This document shows positions 35,731 to 44,743 of a DNA stretch of 64,000 nucleotides, one piece after another. Positions within the stretch are counted from its first letter, which is position 1; each line of letters opens with the position of its first letter. Source of the stretch: Phycisphaeraceae bacterium. GTDB taxonomy: Bacteria; Planctomycetota; Phycisphaerae; Phycisphaerales; UBA1924. The stretch is taken from the NCBI GenBank assembly GCA_019454185.1, contig CP075368.1, positions 2,769,649 to 2,833,648 on the forward strand, in the 5' to 3' direction. Position numbers and translations under genes: made by a program. The notes beneath the pieces were generated by a model. The model had not been told where the DNA came from, did not search any database, and worked only from the letters and a program-made list of their open reading frames with translations.

Positions 35731-38700
35731 ATGAACACCGCGCACCGCGCTCACACACCAACCGCATCCAGAGACGCCGCAGCGCGTCCCTCCGCCGAGA
35801 CCCTCGAACGCAACCTCCGCGCGATCGCGATCGCCTCACCGAAGGTCGCCGATCGCGTCCGCCAGACCCCCGCGCGCCAGGACATCGACTTCACCCTCGC
35901 ACCCGACGGCGCACTCACCGCATCACTCCCCGGTCCGCGCGGCCCACGCTCCCTCGCCAGCCCGCGCCGCCCCCTCGAAGAAGCCCGGCACATCGCCGAA
36001 TCGATCGATGTCGCATCAACGCCCGGCGTCGTCGCCCTCGGATTCGGCCTCGGCCACCACGTCGAGCGCGTCGCCCGCGGAATCGCCCGCTCCGGCGTGC
36101 TCCTCTGCTTCGAGCCCGATGTGCCCCTCCTCCGCGCCGTGCTCGAACGCATCGACCACAGCGAGTGGATCCGCGCCTGCAACGTCGGCTTCCTCACCGA
36201 CCACGGCGACTCGGCCTCCATCAGCGAGGCCGTCAAAGGAAGCGAGGGCGTCTTCGTACTCGGCACCGCCCTGCTCGAGCACCCCGCCTCCCGCGCCCGC
36301 TGCTCGGGCGCGCTCGACGCCTTCTCCACCCTCTTCACCAGCGTCATGCGCGCAGCCCGCACAACCGTCCTCACCACCCTCGTCCAGTCCGAGGCGACGC
36401 TCCGAAACCTCCTCATGAACACCGACTGGTACGTCTCCACCCCCGGAATCGCCGATCTCGCCGGCATCGCCCGTGGACGCGCCGCCGTCGTCGTCTCCGC
36501 CGGCCCCTCCCTCGAACGAAACATCGACCTCCTCGCACGCCCCGGCGTCCGCGACCGCGTCGTCATCATCGCCGTGCAGACCGTCCTCAAACAGCTCCTC
36601 GCCCGAGGCATCCGCCCCCACTTCGTCACCGCCCTCGACCACCACGAGATCAGCCGCCGCTTCTACGAGGGCCTCACCGCCGAACAGGTCGCTGGCGTCA
36701 CACTCGTCGTCGAGCCCCGCGCCAACCCCGCCATCCTCGAGTCCTTCCCCGGCGCGATCCGCTGCTGCGAGGACGAATGGCTCGAAGAGATCGTCGGAGG
36801 CATCGCCGACAAAAAGGGCAAACTCCCCGCCGGCGCTACCGTCGCACACCTCGCCTACTCGCTCGCTCGCCACCTCGGCTGCGATCCCGTCATCATGGTC
36901 GGGCAAGACCTCGGCTTCACCGACGGCCAGTACTACGCCGCAGGCGCCGCCATCCACTCCACCTGGGGACCCGAGCTCAATCCCTTCCGCACGCTCGAGA
37001 TGTTCGAGTGGGAACGCATCGCCAGATCCCGACGACTCCTCCGGCGACTCGAAGACACACACGGACGCCCCATCTACACCGACGAGCAGATGGCGGCATA
37101 TCTCGTGCAGTTCGAGCAGATGTTCGGTGCCGACGCCGAACAAGGCCTGCGCACCATCGACGCCACCGAAGGAGGCGTCGCCAAACGCAACACCACCGCG
37201 ATCACCCTCGCCGACGCGCTCGACAGACACGCCCCCCCCACCCCCCCACCCACCTCTCCACTCACCCCCCCACTCACCCCCCCGCTCGATCTCTCCACGC
37301 CCACCTCCGGGCGCCACTCGCCCGCCGCGCGCGATCGCATCGCCGAGGCCCGAGCCCGCTTCCGTGTCGCGCGCCAGGAGGTCTCACAGGTCGCCCGCCT
37401 CTCCGCCGACGCGCTCGACCTTCTCAAGCGCATGCAGCGCGCCTACCCCGACGAGCGCAAGGTCAACGATCTCATCCGACGCATCGAACCCATCACCGCC
37501 AAGGTCAACGCCCAACCCATCGGCTTCACGATCGTCCAGCACGTCAACCAGGTCGGCGCGCTCAACCGCTTCAAGGCCGATCGCGCCATCGCCCTCGACA
37601 CCACGCTCTCCCCCATCGAACGCCAGAAACGCCAGATCGAGCGCGACATCGACAACGTCTCACGCATACGAGAGTCCGCCTCAACCGCGCTGCGCCTCCT
37701 CGACCACGCCCTCGAAGCACTCTCGGGCGCCCGCAAACTCACACGCGATGTCGCACCCGAAGATCCTTCGCTCACTCTCGATGCCGCCGCCGTCCGCCGC
37801 CGCACCCACCGCGTCGTCGCACTCCTCCCCGTCGATCCCGACCGCGGCTCGCTCGGCATCGCAAGACGCCTCGCCGATCCCGTCGCCGGCCGCATGAACG
37901 CCCTGCAACTCACCCTCGCACGCCTCGCCTCGACGGCCCACATCCGCGATGCCGTCCTCCTCACGCCCGAGCCCGATCGCGTCCGCGAACTCCTCGGCGA
38001 TGAGAACGCCCTCCGACCCCTCCGCATCCGCATCGAGCACATCGACCGCCAGCACCTCGACGCCAGACGCGACGCCGTCGCACAAGCCCGCCTCTTCGCC
38101 CCCTCCAGTTGGCGCGGCTCCATCGCCGGGCTCACCATCTACGACGAACTCCTCCTCGCAAAGCCCATGGCCCGTGCGGCACAAGACGCCGACGCCGCAC
38201 TCCTCCTCGGCCCCGATTGGTGCGCAGTCGATCCCGCGCTCTGCGATGCGATCGTCGAACGCCACGCCGAACACCCCTCCGGCACACGCGTCACATTCAC
38301 ACAGGCCGCCCCCGGGCTCGCCCCCTGCCTCATCGCCCGCTCCATGCTCGACGAGTTCGCCGTCTCGCAGGACTCCGCGCAATGGCTCGCAACCATCGGC
38401 GCCTCCCTCGGCTACATCCCGATCGGTCCGCAATCCGATCCCATCGCCAAGATCTGCTGCGTCCCAGTCGATCCCGGCTACCGGGACCTCAACGGCCGCG
38501 CCATCATGGACCTTCCCGGCAGCCGCGCCGCCCTCGCCCCGGTCCTCGCCTCCTACGCCGACAACGCACGCCACGCCCCGACCTCCGAGATCGTCCATGC
38601 ACTCGCCGATCGCCTCACCGCCTCACCCGCCGCGCCCCAGCACCTCACGCTCGAACTCTGCACCGGACGCATGACCTCCGGCATCCGCGGGCTCTGGACA

Positions 38701-39492
38701 CGAGGGCGCGAAGACGTCGCCGAACGCCCGCCCATCGAACCCGAACGCGCCGCCGAGATCATCGAGTCCGCCCTCCGCGCCAATCCCGCGATCGCCATCT
38801 CACTCGCAGGAATCGGCGATCCGCTCCGCCACCACGCCTGGCGAGAGATCATCCGCGCCGCCCGCACCGCCGGATGCCGCGCCCTGCACGTCAGGACCGA
38901 TCTCCTCTGCTCCACCGAAGAAGCCCACGACCTCGTCGATTCCGGCGCGGGCGTGATCAGCGTCGACCTCATGGCCGCCACGCGCCAGACCTATCGCACC
39001 ATCATGGGCGTCGATCAGTACGAGCGTGCCGAGTCCAACCTCACCTCGCTCATCGAGTCCGTCCGAGCGCTCCCCGCCCCCGGCGCGCTCCCCCCGTGCT
39101 GGATCGTCCCGCGCATCACCCGCTGCGACGAGTCCCTCGCCGAGATCGAGCCCTTCTACGACCGCTGGCTCACCGTCGCGGGCGCGTGCGTCATCGATCC
39201 GCTCCCAAGAGCCGTCGCGGGCTCGCGCATCGCACCGCTCCCGCTCCCCATCCATGTCCAGCGACGCTTCGCACGCAAGCACATGACGATCCTCTCCGAC
39301 GGGCGCGTCCCCTTCGACGGACACGAGCACGGCGCACGCCACGTCGTCGGCATCGTCCAGACCAAGCGCGCCGCCGACACCCTCGGGCTCACCTGCGCCC
39401 CGCTCACCGATCTCTTCCGCTCGCTCTGGCGTCTGCGCCAGGAACACCTCCCCGCCGACGCGCCATCCACGCGAACCCTCCTCGCCGCATGA
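35731..39492 (+). CDS. Maf/DUF115-type flagellin glycosyltransferase fused to nucleotidyltransferase-like and radical-SAM-like domains
   Basis: A 1253-residue multidomain protein. Residues about 20-450 match DUF115/Maf motility-accessory-factor transferases (VVVSAGPSLERNIDLL near 250, VGQDLGFTDGQYYAAG near 390). A Pro/Thr linker of about 25 residues (500-523) comes next, then a helical Maf C-terminal segment (530-675). Residues 690-960 resemble SpsF/CMP-KDO-type nucleotidyltransferases (LLPVDPDRGSLGIARRL; sugar-binding motifs eroded). Residues 970-1250 resemble a radical SAM/SPASM enzyme (TLELCTGRMTSGIRG, then MTILSDGRVPFDG) but lack the CxxxCxxC cysteines. It shares an ATGA overlap with the CMP-nonulosonate synthetase. 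Confidence 0.72.
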   Translation: MNTAHRAHTPTASRDAAARPSAETLERNLRAIAIASPKVADRVRQTPARQDIDFTLAPDGALTASLPGPRGPRSLASPRRPLEEARHIAESIDVASTPGVVALGFGLGHHVERVARGIARSGVLLCFEPDVPLLRAVLERIDHSEWIRACNVGFLTDHGDSASISEAVKGSEGVFVLGTALLEHPASRARCSGALDAFSTLFTSVMRAARTTVLTTLVQSEATLRNLLMNTDWYVSTPGIADLAGIARGRAAVVVSAGPSLERNIDLLARPGVRDRVVIIAVQTVLKQLLARGIRPHFVTALDHHEISRRFYEGLTAEQVAGVTLVVEPRANPAILESFPGAIRCCEDEWLEEIVGGIADKKGKLPAGATVAHLAYSLARHLGCDPVIMVGQDLGFTDGQYYAAGAAIHSTWGPELNPFRTLEMFEWERIARSRRLLRRLEDTHGRPIYTDEQMAAYLVQFEQMFGADAEQGLRTIDATEGGVAKRNTTAITLADALDRHAPPTPPPTSPLTPPLTPPLDLSTPTSGRHSPAARDRIAEARARFRVARQEVSQVARLSADALDLLKRMQRAYPDERKVNDLIRRIEPITAKVNAQPIGFTIVQHVNQVGALNRFKADRAIALDTTLSPIERQKRQIERDIDNVSRIRESASTALRLLDHALEALSGARKLTRDVAPEDPSLTLDAAAVRRRTHRVVALLPVDPDRGSLGIARRLADPVAGRMNALQLTLARLASTAHIRDAVLLTPEPDRVRELLGDENALRPLRIRIEHIDRQHLDARRDAVAQARLFAPSSWRGSIAGLTIYDELLLAKPMARAAQDADAALLLGPDWCAVDPALCDAIVERHAEHPSGTRVTFTQAAPGLAPCLIARSMLDEFAVSQDSAQWLATIGASLGYIPIGPQSDPIAKICCVPVDPGYRDLNGRAIMDLPGSRAALAPVLASYADNARHAPTSEIVHALADRLTASPAAPQHLTLELCTGRMTSGIRGLWTRGREDVAERPPIEPERAAEIIESALRANPAIAISLAGIGDPLRHHAWREIIRAARTAGCRALHVRTDLLCSTEEAHDLVDSGAGVISVDLMAATRQTYRTIMGVDQYERAESNLTSLIESVRALPAPGALPPCWIVPRITRCDESLAEIEPFYDRWLTVAGACVIDPLPRAVAGSRIAPLPLPIHVQRRFARKHMTILSDGRVPFDGHEHGARHVVGIVQTKRAADTLGLTCAPLTDLFRSLWRLRQEHLPADAPSTRTLLAA
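37232..37283 (+). repeat. Clustered poly-C tracts in the Maf linker
   Basis: Four homopolymeric C runs within 52 bases: C8 at 37232-37239, C7 at 37241-37247, C7 at 37265-37271 and C7 at 37277-37283. The last two are part of a 12-base direct repeat. They encode the Pro-rich linker. One-base slippage would frameshift everything after the DUF115 domain. Confidence 0.85.
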
Positions 39493-40250
39493 GCAACGCC
39501 CCCGACCCATCCGCACCGGCTCGCACAGGGGCCGCCGCCATCATCCTCGGGCGCGCCGGCAGCAAGGGTGTGCCCGGCAAAAACCTCGCCCCCGTCGCCG
39601 GCAAGCCCTGCGCCCAGTGGACCATCGAGCACGCCCTTCGCTCTCGCTCAGTCTCCACCGTCGCCCTCTCCTCCGACAGCCCCGAGCTCCTCGACCTCGC
39701 CGGCGCCCTCGGCGCGACCCCCATCCCGCGCCCCGCCGAACTCGCAACCGACCACGCCACCATCGACGCCGCCGCACGCCACGCCGCCGAGCACCTCCTC
39801 CGCACCAACACCATCACGCCCTCCACACCCCTCGTCATCCTCTACGCCAACGTCCCCGTCCGGCCGGGCGACCTCACCGACCGCGCCCTCACTCGCCTCC
39901 TCTCCACGCGCTGCGACTCCGTCCAGTCCTACGCCCCCGTCGGCAAGCACCACCCCTGGTGGACCGCACGCATCGACGAAACCTCAGGCACCCTCCGCCC
40001 CTGGGAAGGCGACACCCTCAACCACAACGTCTTCCGAAGACAAGACCTCCCACCCGCCTACATCCCCGATGGAGGCGTCATCGCCCTCACCCTCCGCGCC
40101 CTCATGCTCGCCATCCCCGACGTCCCGCCCGGCCCCCACGCCTTCTTCGGCGCCGACCGACGCGCCATCACCAACCCCGAGGGCGCGGTCATCGACATCG
40201 ACTCACCCACCGACCTCCTCGTCGCCGACGCCCTCCTCCGATCAACCTGA
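39489..40250 (+). CDS. CMP-nonulosonate (sialic/legionaminic/pseudaminic acid) synthetase
   Basis: A 253-residue cytidylyltransferase of the NeuA/PseF/LegF group. It opens with AAIILGRAGSKGVPGKNLAPVAGKP, a close match to the CTP-binding loop, and continues with ALSSDSPELLDLA and the substrate-site stretch HNVFRRQDLPPAYIPDGGVI. It activates a nine-carbon sugar to its CMP form. The start ATG overlaps the stop of the Maf-like gene (ATGA), so the two proteins are made in coupled fashion. That pairing points to nonulosonate glycosylation of flagellin. Confidence 0.87.
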   Translation: MSNAPDPSAPARTGAAAIILGRAGSKGVPGKNLAPVAGKPCAQWTIEHALRSRSVSTVALSSDSPELLDLAGALGATPIPRPAELATDHATIDAAARHAAEHLLRTNTITPSTPLVILYANVPVRPGDLTDRALTRLLSTRCDSVQSYAPVGKHHPWWTARIDETSGTLRPWEGDTLNHNVFRRQDLPPAYIPDGGVIALTLRALMLAIPDVPPGPHAFFGADRRAITNPEGAVIDIDSPTDLLVADALLRST

Positions 40251-40364
40251 GCCAGCTCACAACAGCGCCAAGCTGCAAAGCGGAGCCACCCTGTCTCCCG
40301 CCGCGCCCTCGGGCAGACGAATCGCACCACAGCCCAGCAATGTGCGCTCCCTCCCGCTGGGGCC

Positions 40365-40380
40365 CTACATTGTCTCTATG
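40365..40380 (+). promoter_or_regulatory. Possible -10 box implying a leaderless methyltransferase mRNA
   Basis: TACATT ends 7 bases before the ATG at 40378, and no Shine-Dalgarno is present. If this is the -10 element, transcription would start at or next to the AUG. No clear -35 was found. Confidence 0.25.
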
Positions 40381-41286
40381 GCCCACCCCATCACGCCCCC
40401 AAACCCCACCTACACGCGCAATGACCCCGAGTGCCGCGTCTATGTCGGCGACTCGCGCACGCTCCTCCGCTCCATCCCTGAGTGCATCTCAGGCAAGGTC
40501 GATCTCGTCTTCGCCGACCCGCCCTTCAACTGGAGCCGCGACTACGACCGCGAGAAAACCGGCAAAACTTGGGACGACCGCTCCATGTCCGACAAGGAAT
40601 ACCTCGACTTCACCTACGCCTGGCTCGACGGCTGCATCGACGCCCTCCGCCCCGGCGGCAGCATGTGGGTCAACATCCCCGACGACTGGGCCGCCGAGAT
40701 CGTCGTACACCTCAAATCCCGCCGCCTCTCCATGGTCAACTGGTGCATCTGGCACTACCGCTTCGGCCAGAACACCACCGGCCGCTTCATCAACTCAAAG
40801 GTCCACGCCCTCTACTTCACCAAAGCCGGTATCAACACCTGGAACCCCGACGAGATCCTCGAACTCTCCGACCGCGCCGCCATCTACGGCGATGCACGCA
40901 CCATGAACAAGAAAGACGGACTCGCCCCCGGCATGCGCGTCCCCATGGATGTCTGGTACGGCCAGTATTGGGGACGCATCCAGGGCAACAACAAAGAACG
41001 ACGCCCCAACCACGACAACCAACTCCCCGAGGTCTACCTCGAACGCGTCATCCGCAGCACCTCAAACCCCGGCGACCTCGTCCTCGATCCCTTCCTCGGA
41101 TCCGGAACCACCGGCGTCGTCGCCCACGCCCTCGGAAGACGCTTCATCGGCTTCGAATACTCACCCGCAAACGCAAAGAGCGCGTTCACACGCATCGGCG
41201 AGGGCATGGTCCGCACCGGCGGCGTCCGCGGCATGAGCACCGCCATCTTCCCCAAACGACGCCCCGCGCCCACTCCCACAACCTGA
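40378..41286 (+). CDS. Beta-class DNA methyltransferase (N6-adenine/N4-cytosine), orphan
   Basis: A 302-residue site-specific DNA methyltransferase. Catalytic motif IV DLVFADPPFNW comes first and the SAM motif I DPFLGSGTTGVVAHALGRRFIGFE near the C-terminus, which is the beta-class order. The target-recognition region lies between them (VNWCIWHYRFGQN...). Phage-like or solitary members of this class often act in regulation. No restriction endonuclease or specificity subunit is adjacent, so this appears to be an orphan. Confidence 0.88.
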   Translation: MAHPITPPNPTYTRNDPECRVYVGDSRTLLRSIPECISGKVDLVFADPPFNWSRDYDREKTGKTWDDRSMSDKEYLDFTYAWLDGCIDALRPGGSMWVNIPDDWAAEIVVHLKSRRLSMVNWCIWHYRFGQNTTGRFINSKVHALYFTKAGINTWNPDEILELSDRAAIYGDARTMNKKDGLAPGMRVPMDVWYGQYWGRIQGNNKERRPNHDNQLPEVYLERVIRSTSNPGDLVLDPFLGSGTTGVVAHALGRRFIGFEYSPANAKSAFTRIGEGMVRTGGVRGMSTAIFPKRRPAPTPTT

Positions 41287-41326
41287 CACACCCCCCACAC
41301 CCACACCACACCCACAGACCGCCAGC

Positions 41327-42988
41327 TCAACGACGCCTGTTCGTCATGTCCACGCGCTCGAACGCGCGCACGGTGCCCTCAAGCAACCGCTTGTCCGCCG
41401 CGTCCGCAACGCCGTCGTTGTTGATGTCCGTCGGCGACTGCTCCCACGCCCACAGATCCTCGGCATCAACCACCCCGTCCCCGTTGATATCCTCCGTCGA
41501 ACGCACGATCCGCGCCAGCGGATCCCCGATCACGATCTGCGCCCACGACAAAAACGGAATCGACGTGTGCGCCGCCTCGGCCCACGTCAGGTTCCCGAGA
41601 ATGAAATTCCGAACCACGAAGATCGTGTCCGGCACCGTGTACGCAAACGGCTCGTACACGTTCCCCAGCCCGAACGTCCCGCCCGCCGCGATGAAGTCCG
41701 CGATCTGCTCCTGATTGAACGACGTCGTCAACCCGCCGAACGCACGCGCATTGAACGACTCCATGGTGTTCATGATCGCGCCCGGCGAATAGTGGAACGA
41801 CTCGGCATAACTCGACGACGCCAGCGGATTCGCACCATTCCCACCCGGCTTCGTCCCGTGATGGTTCGCCCCGTAATGCGCCAGCAGCAGCACCGGCTCC
41901 GTCACCACGATCCCCTGACCGCCGTAAGAGATCCGCGGGCCCACCATGAAGTTCGCCGCGTCCGCGAGCGCGTCGTAACGCACGTTCGCAGGCAGAATCC
42001 GACCATCCGCCAGCAGCGTGTCGCGGCACAACTCGTAGTCATCCCCCGCGTTCACCTCCGGGATCCCGTGCATGTTGTCGAACTCGCTGCTCGGAGGGGG
42101 CGTCGGCGTCTGCACACCGTCGCTGTTCGACTCATCAAGCACCACAACAACCGAACGCATGTCCACAACAATGTGCCGCGAACGATCGATCAACGCACGC
42201 ACGTCATCCACCGTGTTCCCATCCAGGCGGCACACAAGATAGATGTCCCCCGGCGACAGCCGCCCCGCAGGATCCGCCGTCGTCGTCCACCAGAACCGGC
42301 CCGGCACATACGCACCGACAAACGCCTTCGGGCTCGTGATGTGCGTCGTCGGCCACGCCGAGATCGGCTCAGACCGCCCCCAGTACGGATTCACAATCAT
42401 CCCGTCCGCAAACGAATCCGCCGCGCCGCCCATCTCTCCAGCCGTCAGATCCTGCCACAGCAACGCCAACTCCGCCTCCATCGAGGCGTTCGTCGCGTCG
42501 CGATTCATGTGCTCGTTGTCCGTCTGCGTCGGGCTGTCGCCGCTGTTGGCGTTGTCCGTGTCTCGCACCCGATGGGGCAAGCCCTTCGTCGTCACGATGC
42601 AGCGAATCTCGTGCGTCAGCCCCGAGGCCTCCAGATGATTCCGAAGGGGCGTGCGAATCCTCGTGATGAAGTTCGGATACGTCGTCGTCCCCGGAGCCGT
42701 CACCGCCGCGCCACCGGTCGCAAGATCGAACACGTGCACGCCCGGACGCGAACCCGCCACGCCACCCACACCACCCGCCACCTTCGCCGATCCCGCGTAA
42801 TGCTCCGCCACAAGCAGACTGTCCGGAAGCCGCGAGTCATACACCACCAGCACCTGCCCCTCCACCAACTGGGGCTGCGCCTCCGCACTCCTCGCGACAA
42901 TCCCACCGACAACAGACACCCCCACGATCAAACCGATCGCCCGCACAACACCCCCCACCAATCCTGTACGCTCATCTGACCGCATCAT
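41327..42988 (-). CDS. Secreted TIGR03790-family protein with dockerin-like tail
   Basis: A 553-residue exported protein. The signal peptide (VVRAIGLIVGVSVVGGIVA) precedes a long domain of the TIGR03790 kind: VLVVYDSRLPDSLLVAEHYA, RCIVTTKGLPHRV, and a late GGTFGLGNVYEPFAY. It ends with EF-hand/dockerin-like repeats (DINGDGVVDAEDLW, DINNDGVADAADK). Function unknown; the fold is sometimes compared with caspase-like peptidases. GAGGAG lies just upstream of the ATGATG at 42988/42985. Confidence 0.72.
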   Translation of the reverse strand: MMRSDERTGLVGGVVRAIGLIVGVSVVGGIVARSAEAQPQLVEGQVLVVYDSRLPDSLLVAEHYAGSAKVAGGVGGVAGSRPGVHVFDLATGGAAVTAPGTTTYPNFITRIRTPLRNHLEASGLTHEIRCIVTTKGLPHRVRDTDNANSGDSPTQTDNEHMNRDATNASMEAELALLWQDLTAGEMGGAADSFADGMIVNPYWGRSEPISAWPTTHITSPKAFVGAYVPGRFWWTTTADPAGRLSPGDIYLVCRLDGNTVDDVRALIDRSRHIVVDMRSVVVVLDESNSDGVQTPTPPPSSEFDNMHGIPEVNAGDDYELCRDTLLADGRILPANVRYDALADAANFMVGPRISYGGQGIVVTEPVLLLAHYGANHHGTKPGGNGANPLASSSYAESFHYSPGAIMNTMESFNARAFGGLTTSFNQEQIADFIAAGGTFGLGNVYEPFAYTVPDTIFVVRNFILGNLTWAEAAHTSIPFLSWAQIVIGDPLARIVRSTEDINGDGVVDAEDLWAWEQSPTDINNDGVADAADKRLLEGTVRAFERVDMTNRRR

Positions 42989-43143
42989 CTCTCTCCTCGG
43001 CCGCGCAAACGCCGGAAGCGCAACCCTCTCGAAGCTTGCCCTACGACTCGTTTCGGCACTCCGAGCCCGTCGGTTGTGCCCGGATTTCCCCGCATCGCCC
43101 CTCTCACGTAATCTACGTCTCACACGCCCCGCCCGGATCACAA

Positions 43144-43509
43144 ATGTCCGAAAACCACCCCCAAGATCTGGTTCATGTTCGTATGAACACCTCAGAAAGC
43201 ACCCCCTCACCGACCAACCCAGTCCTCTCGCTCGACCCGAGCGACGCGGTCCTGCTGCGCATCAAGGCCGTCCCCGGCGCCAAGCGCGACGCCATCGCAG
43301 GCCCGCTCGGAGACCGGCTCAAAGTCCGCGTCGCACAGGCCGCCGAAGACGGGCGCGCCAACCGCGCCATCTGCGCCCTCATCGCCCGCACCCTCAACGC
43401 CAGAGAATCACAGGTCACGCTCCACTCCGGAGCACGCTCACCGGAAAAAGTCCTGCGCATCGAGGGCGTTTCACCCGCAACGATCCGGCAAGCGCTCGGC
43501 ATCGCATGA
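43144..43509 (+). CDS. DUF167 (YggU-family) protein
   Basis: A 121-residue protein of the small YggU/DUF167 family: VLLRIKAVPGAKRDAI, then LKVRVAQAAEDGRANRAICALIA and VTLHSGARSPEKVLRIEG. The family is widespread and of uncertain role. The conserved domain starts near residue 30, so ATG 43183 (108 residues) is an alternative start. mntR follows after 11 bases. Confidence 0.8.
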   Translation: MSENHPQDLVHVRMNTSESTPSPTNPVLSLDPSDAVLLRIKAVPGAKRDAIAGPLGDRLKVRVAQAAEDGRANRAICALIARTLNARESQVTLHSGARSPEKVLRIEGVSPATIRQALGIA

Positions 43510-43520
43510 AGGAGCCCGGC

Positions 43521-44024
43521 ATGAAGCACACACAAAGGCCCGACGCGCGCAGCCGAGGCCAAACGCCCGACCGCTTCAAGGACACACGCGCCGCGCACGA
43601 AGACGAAACCGCCGAGGACTACGTCGAAGCCATCGCCGATATCCTGCGCTCACGAGGCGAAGCCCGCGTCAGCGACCTCTCGCGCATGATGGGCGTCAGC
43701 CATGTCACCGTCTCCCGCATCGTCACCAGACTCGTCAAAAAAGGCCTCGTCCAGACCGCCCCATACAAGCCCATCACCCTCACGCCCCAAGGCCTCCTCC
43801 TCGCCGAACGCGCCCGCACCCGCCACGACGCCGTGCTCGCCTTCCTCATCGCGATCGGTGTCCCCCGCTCCCAGGCCGAGGTCGATGCCGAGGGAATCGA
43901 GCACCACGTCAGCGATGCCACCATCAAGGCCATGACACGCCTGACTCGCACACTCGCCGATAACCCGCACCCCCGCCCCCCCCGCACCCCTCGCCCGGCG
44001 CAGGTCCGCAAGCCCCGCCCCTGA
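43521..44024 (+). CDS. mntR: Manganese-responsive regulator MntR (DtxR family)
   Basis: A 167-residue winged-helix repressor that senses Mn(II). Seen: EDYVEAIADIL (N-terminal ligand helix), the recognition helix MGVSHVTVSRIVTRLVKKGL, RARTRHDAVLAFL (ligand His) and AEVDAEGIEHHVSD (E..EH ligand set). All positions known as metal ligands in Bacillus MntR appear filled. ATG 43521 has AAGGAG at 43509-43514. No transporter gene is adjacent. Confidence 0.9.
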   Translation: MKHTQRPDARSRGQTPDRFKDTRAAHEDETAEDYVEAIADILRSRGEARVSDLSRMMGVSHVTVSRIVTRLVKKGLVQTAPYKPITLTPQGLLLAERARTRHDAVLAFLIAIGVPRSQAEVDAEGIEHHVSDATIKAMTRLTRTLADNPHPRPPRTPRPAQVRKPRP

Positions 44025-44205
44025 TCGCATCATGTACGTGCCCCCAACCCGCACAACCAGAGCATCCTGCTCGGTGTGAAGCGCAAACCTCGCCCCACCC
44101 GCGACGCGAGTGGCAAACACCACCCTTTGATCGCATCTCTCCCCGTGCGTCGGTTGCATCGGGGGCGTCACCCGCATCAGCCGCCGCAGCCGGGAGAGCC
44201 CACGT

Positions 44206-44610
44206 ATGGAATTCGATCTTCTCGCATCCGACTCGCACCGAGGCCCGCTCATCGAGGTGCAGTCGGTCTTCCCCATCGCGGTCGTCGGCGTCCTCTGCCC
44301 CGCCGTCCGCGAACGACAAGCCGTCCTCCTCTCCGATGAACTCAGCGATGCCGCACGACGCGCCGGCTGGCTCCTCGCCGTCTCCTTCGAACGCGTCGAG
44401 CACCTCTCCTCCGCATGCCTCAACATGCTCGTCGATCTCCACACACGCTGCCGACACAACGCCGGATCACTCGTCGTCTTCGGCCTCCCCGACGAGGTCA
44501 AACGCATCATGAAACTCACCCGTCTTGACGCCTGCATACCCGTCGCCGCCGACGCAGGACACGCCGCCAGCATCCTCATGGGCGACTCGCTCCGATCACG
44601 CGCCGCCTGA
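44206..44610 (+). CDS. STAS-domain anti-sigma factor antagonist-like protein
   Basis: A 134-residue single STAS domain: VVGVLCPAVRERQAVLL..., AVSFERVEHLSSACLNMLVDLH (the helix that normally carries the phosphoserine; here SSAC) and SLVVFGLPDEVKRIMKLT. It fits the SpoIIAA/RsbV family used in partner-switching, but no anti-sigma kinase lies nearby. GGGAGA sits upstream of ATG 44206. Confidence 0.8.
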   Translation: MEFDLLASDSHRGPLIEVQSVFPIAVVGVLCPAVRERQAVLLSDELSDAARRAGWLLAVSFERVEHLSSACLNMLVDLHTRCRHNAGSLVVFGLPDEVKRIMKLTRLDACIPVAADAGHAASILMGDSLRSRAA

Positions 44611-44743
44611 ATCCGCCCCATCCCGCGCACGCCCAGCACCGCCTCCACAACGCGCAGTTTCAGCGCATCCAAACCCCGAAAGGAGACCCACCCATCTAAT
44701 CTCTCACCGACGCTCACGCGCCCCGAGCCGAGTTCCGATAGCC

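Noticed and set aside
35520..38003. An 827-codon open frame overlapping the Maf-like gene in another frame
   Set aside because: Arg/Pro-rich translation typical of a shifted GC-rich frame; the DUF115 motifs lie in the other frame.
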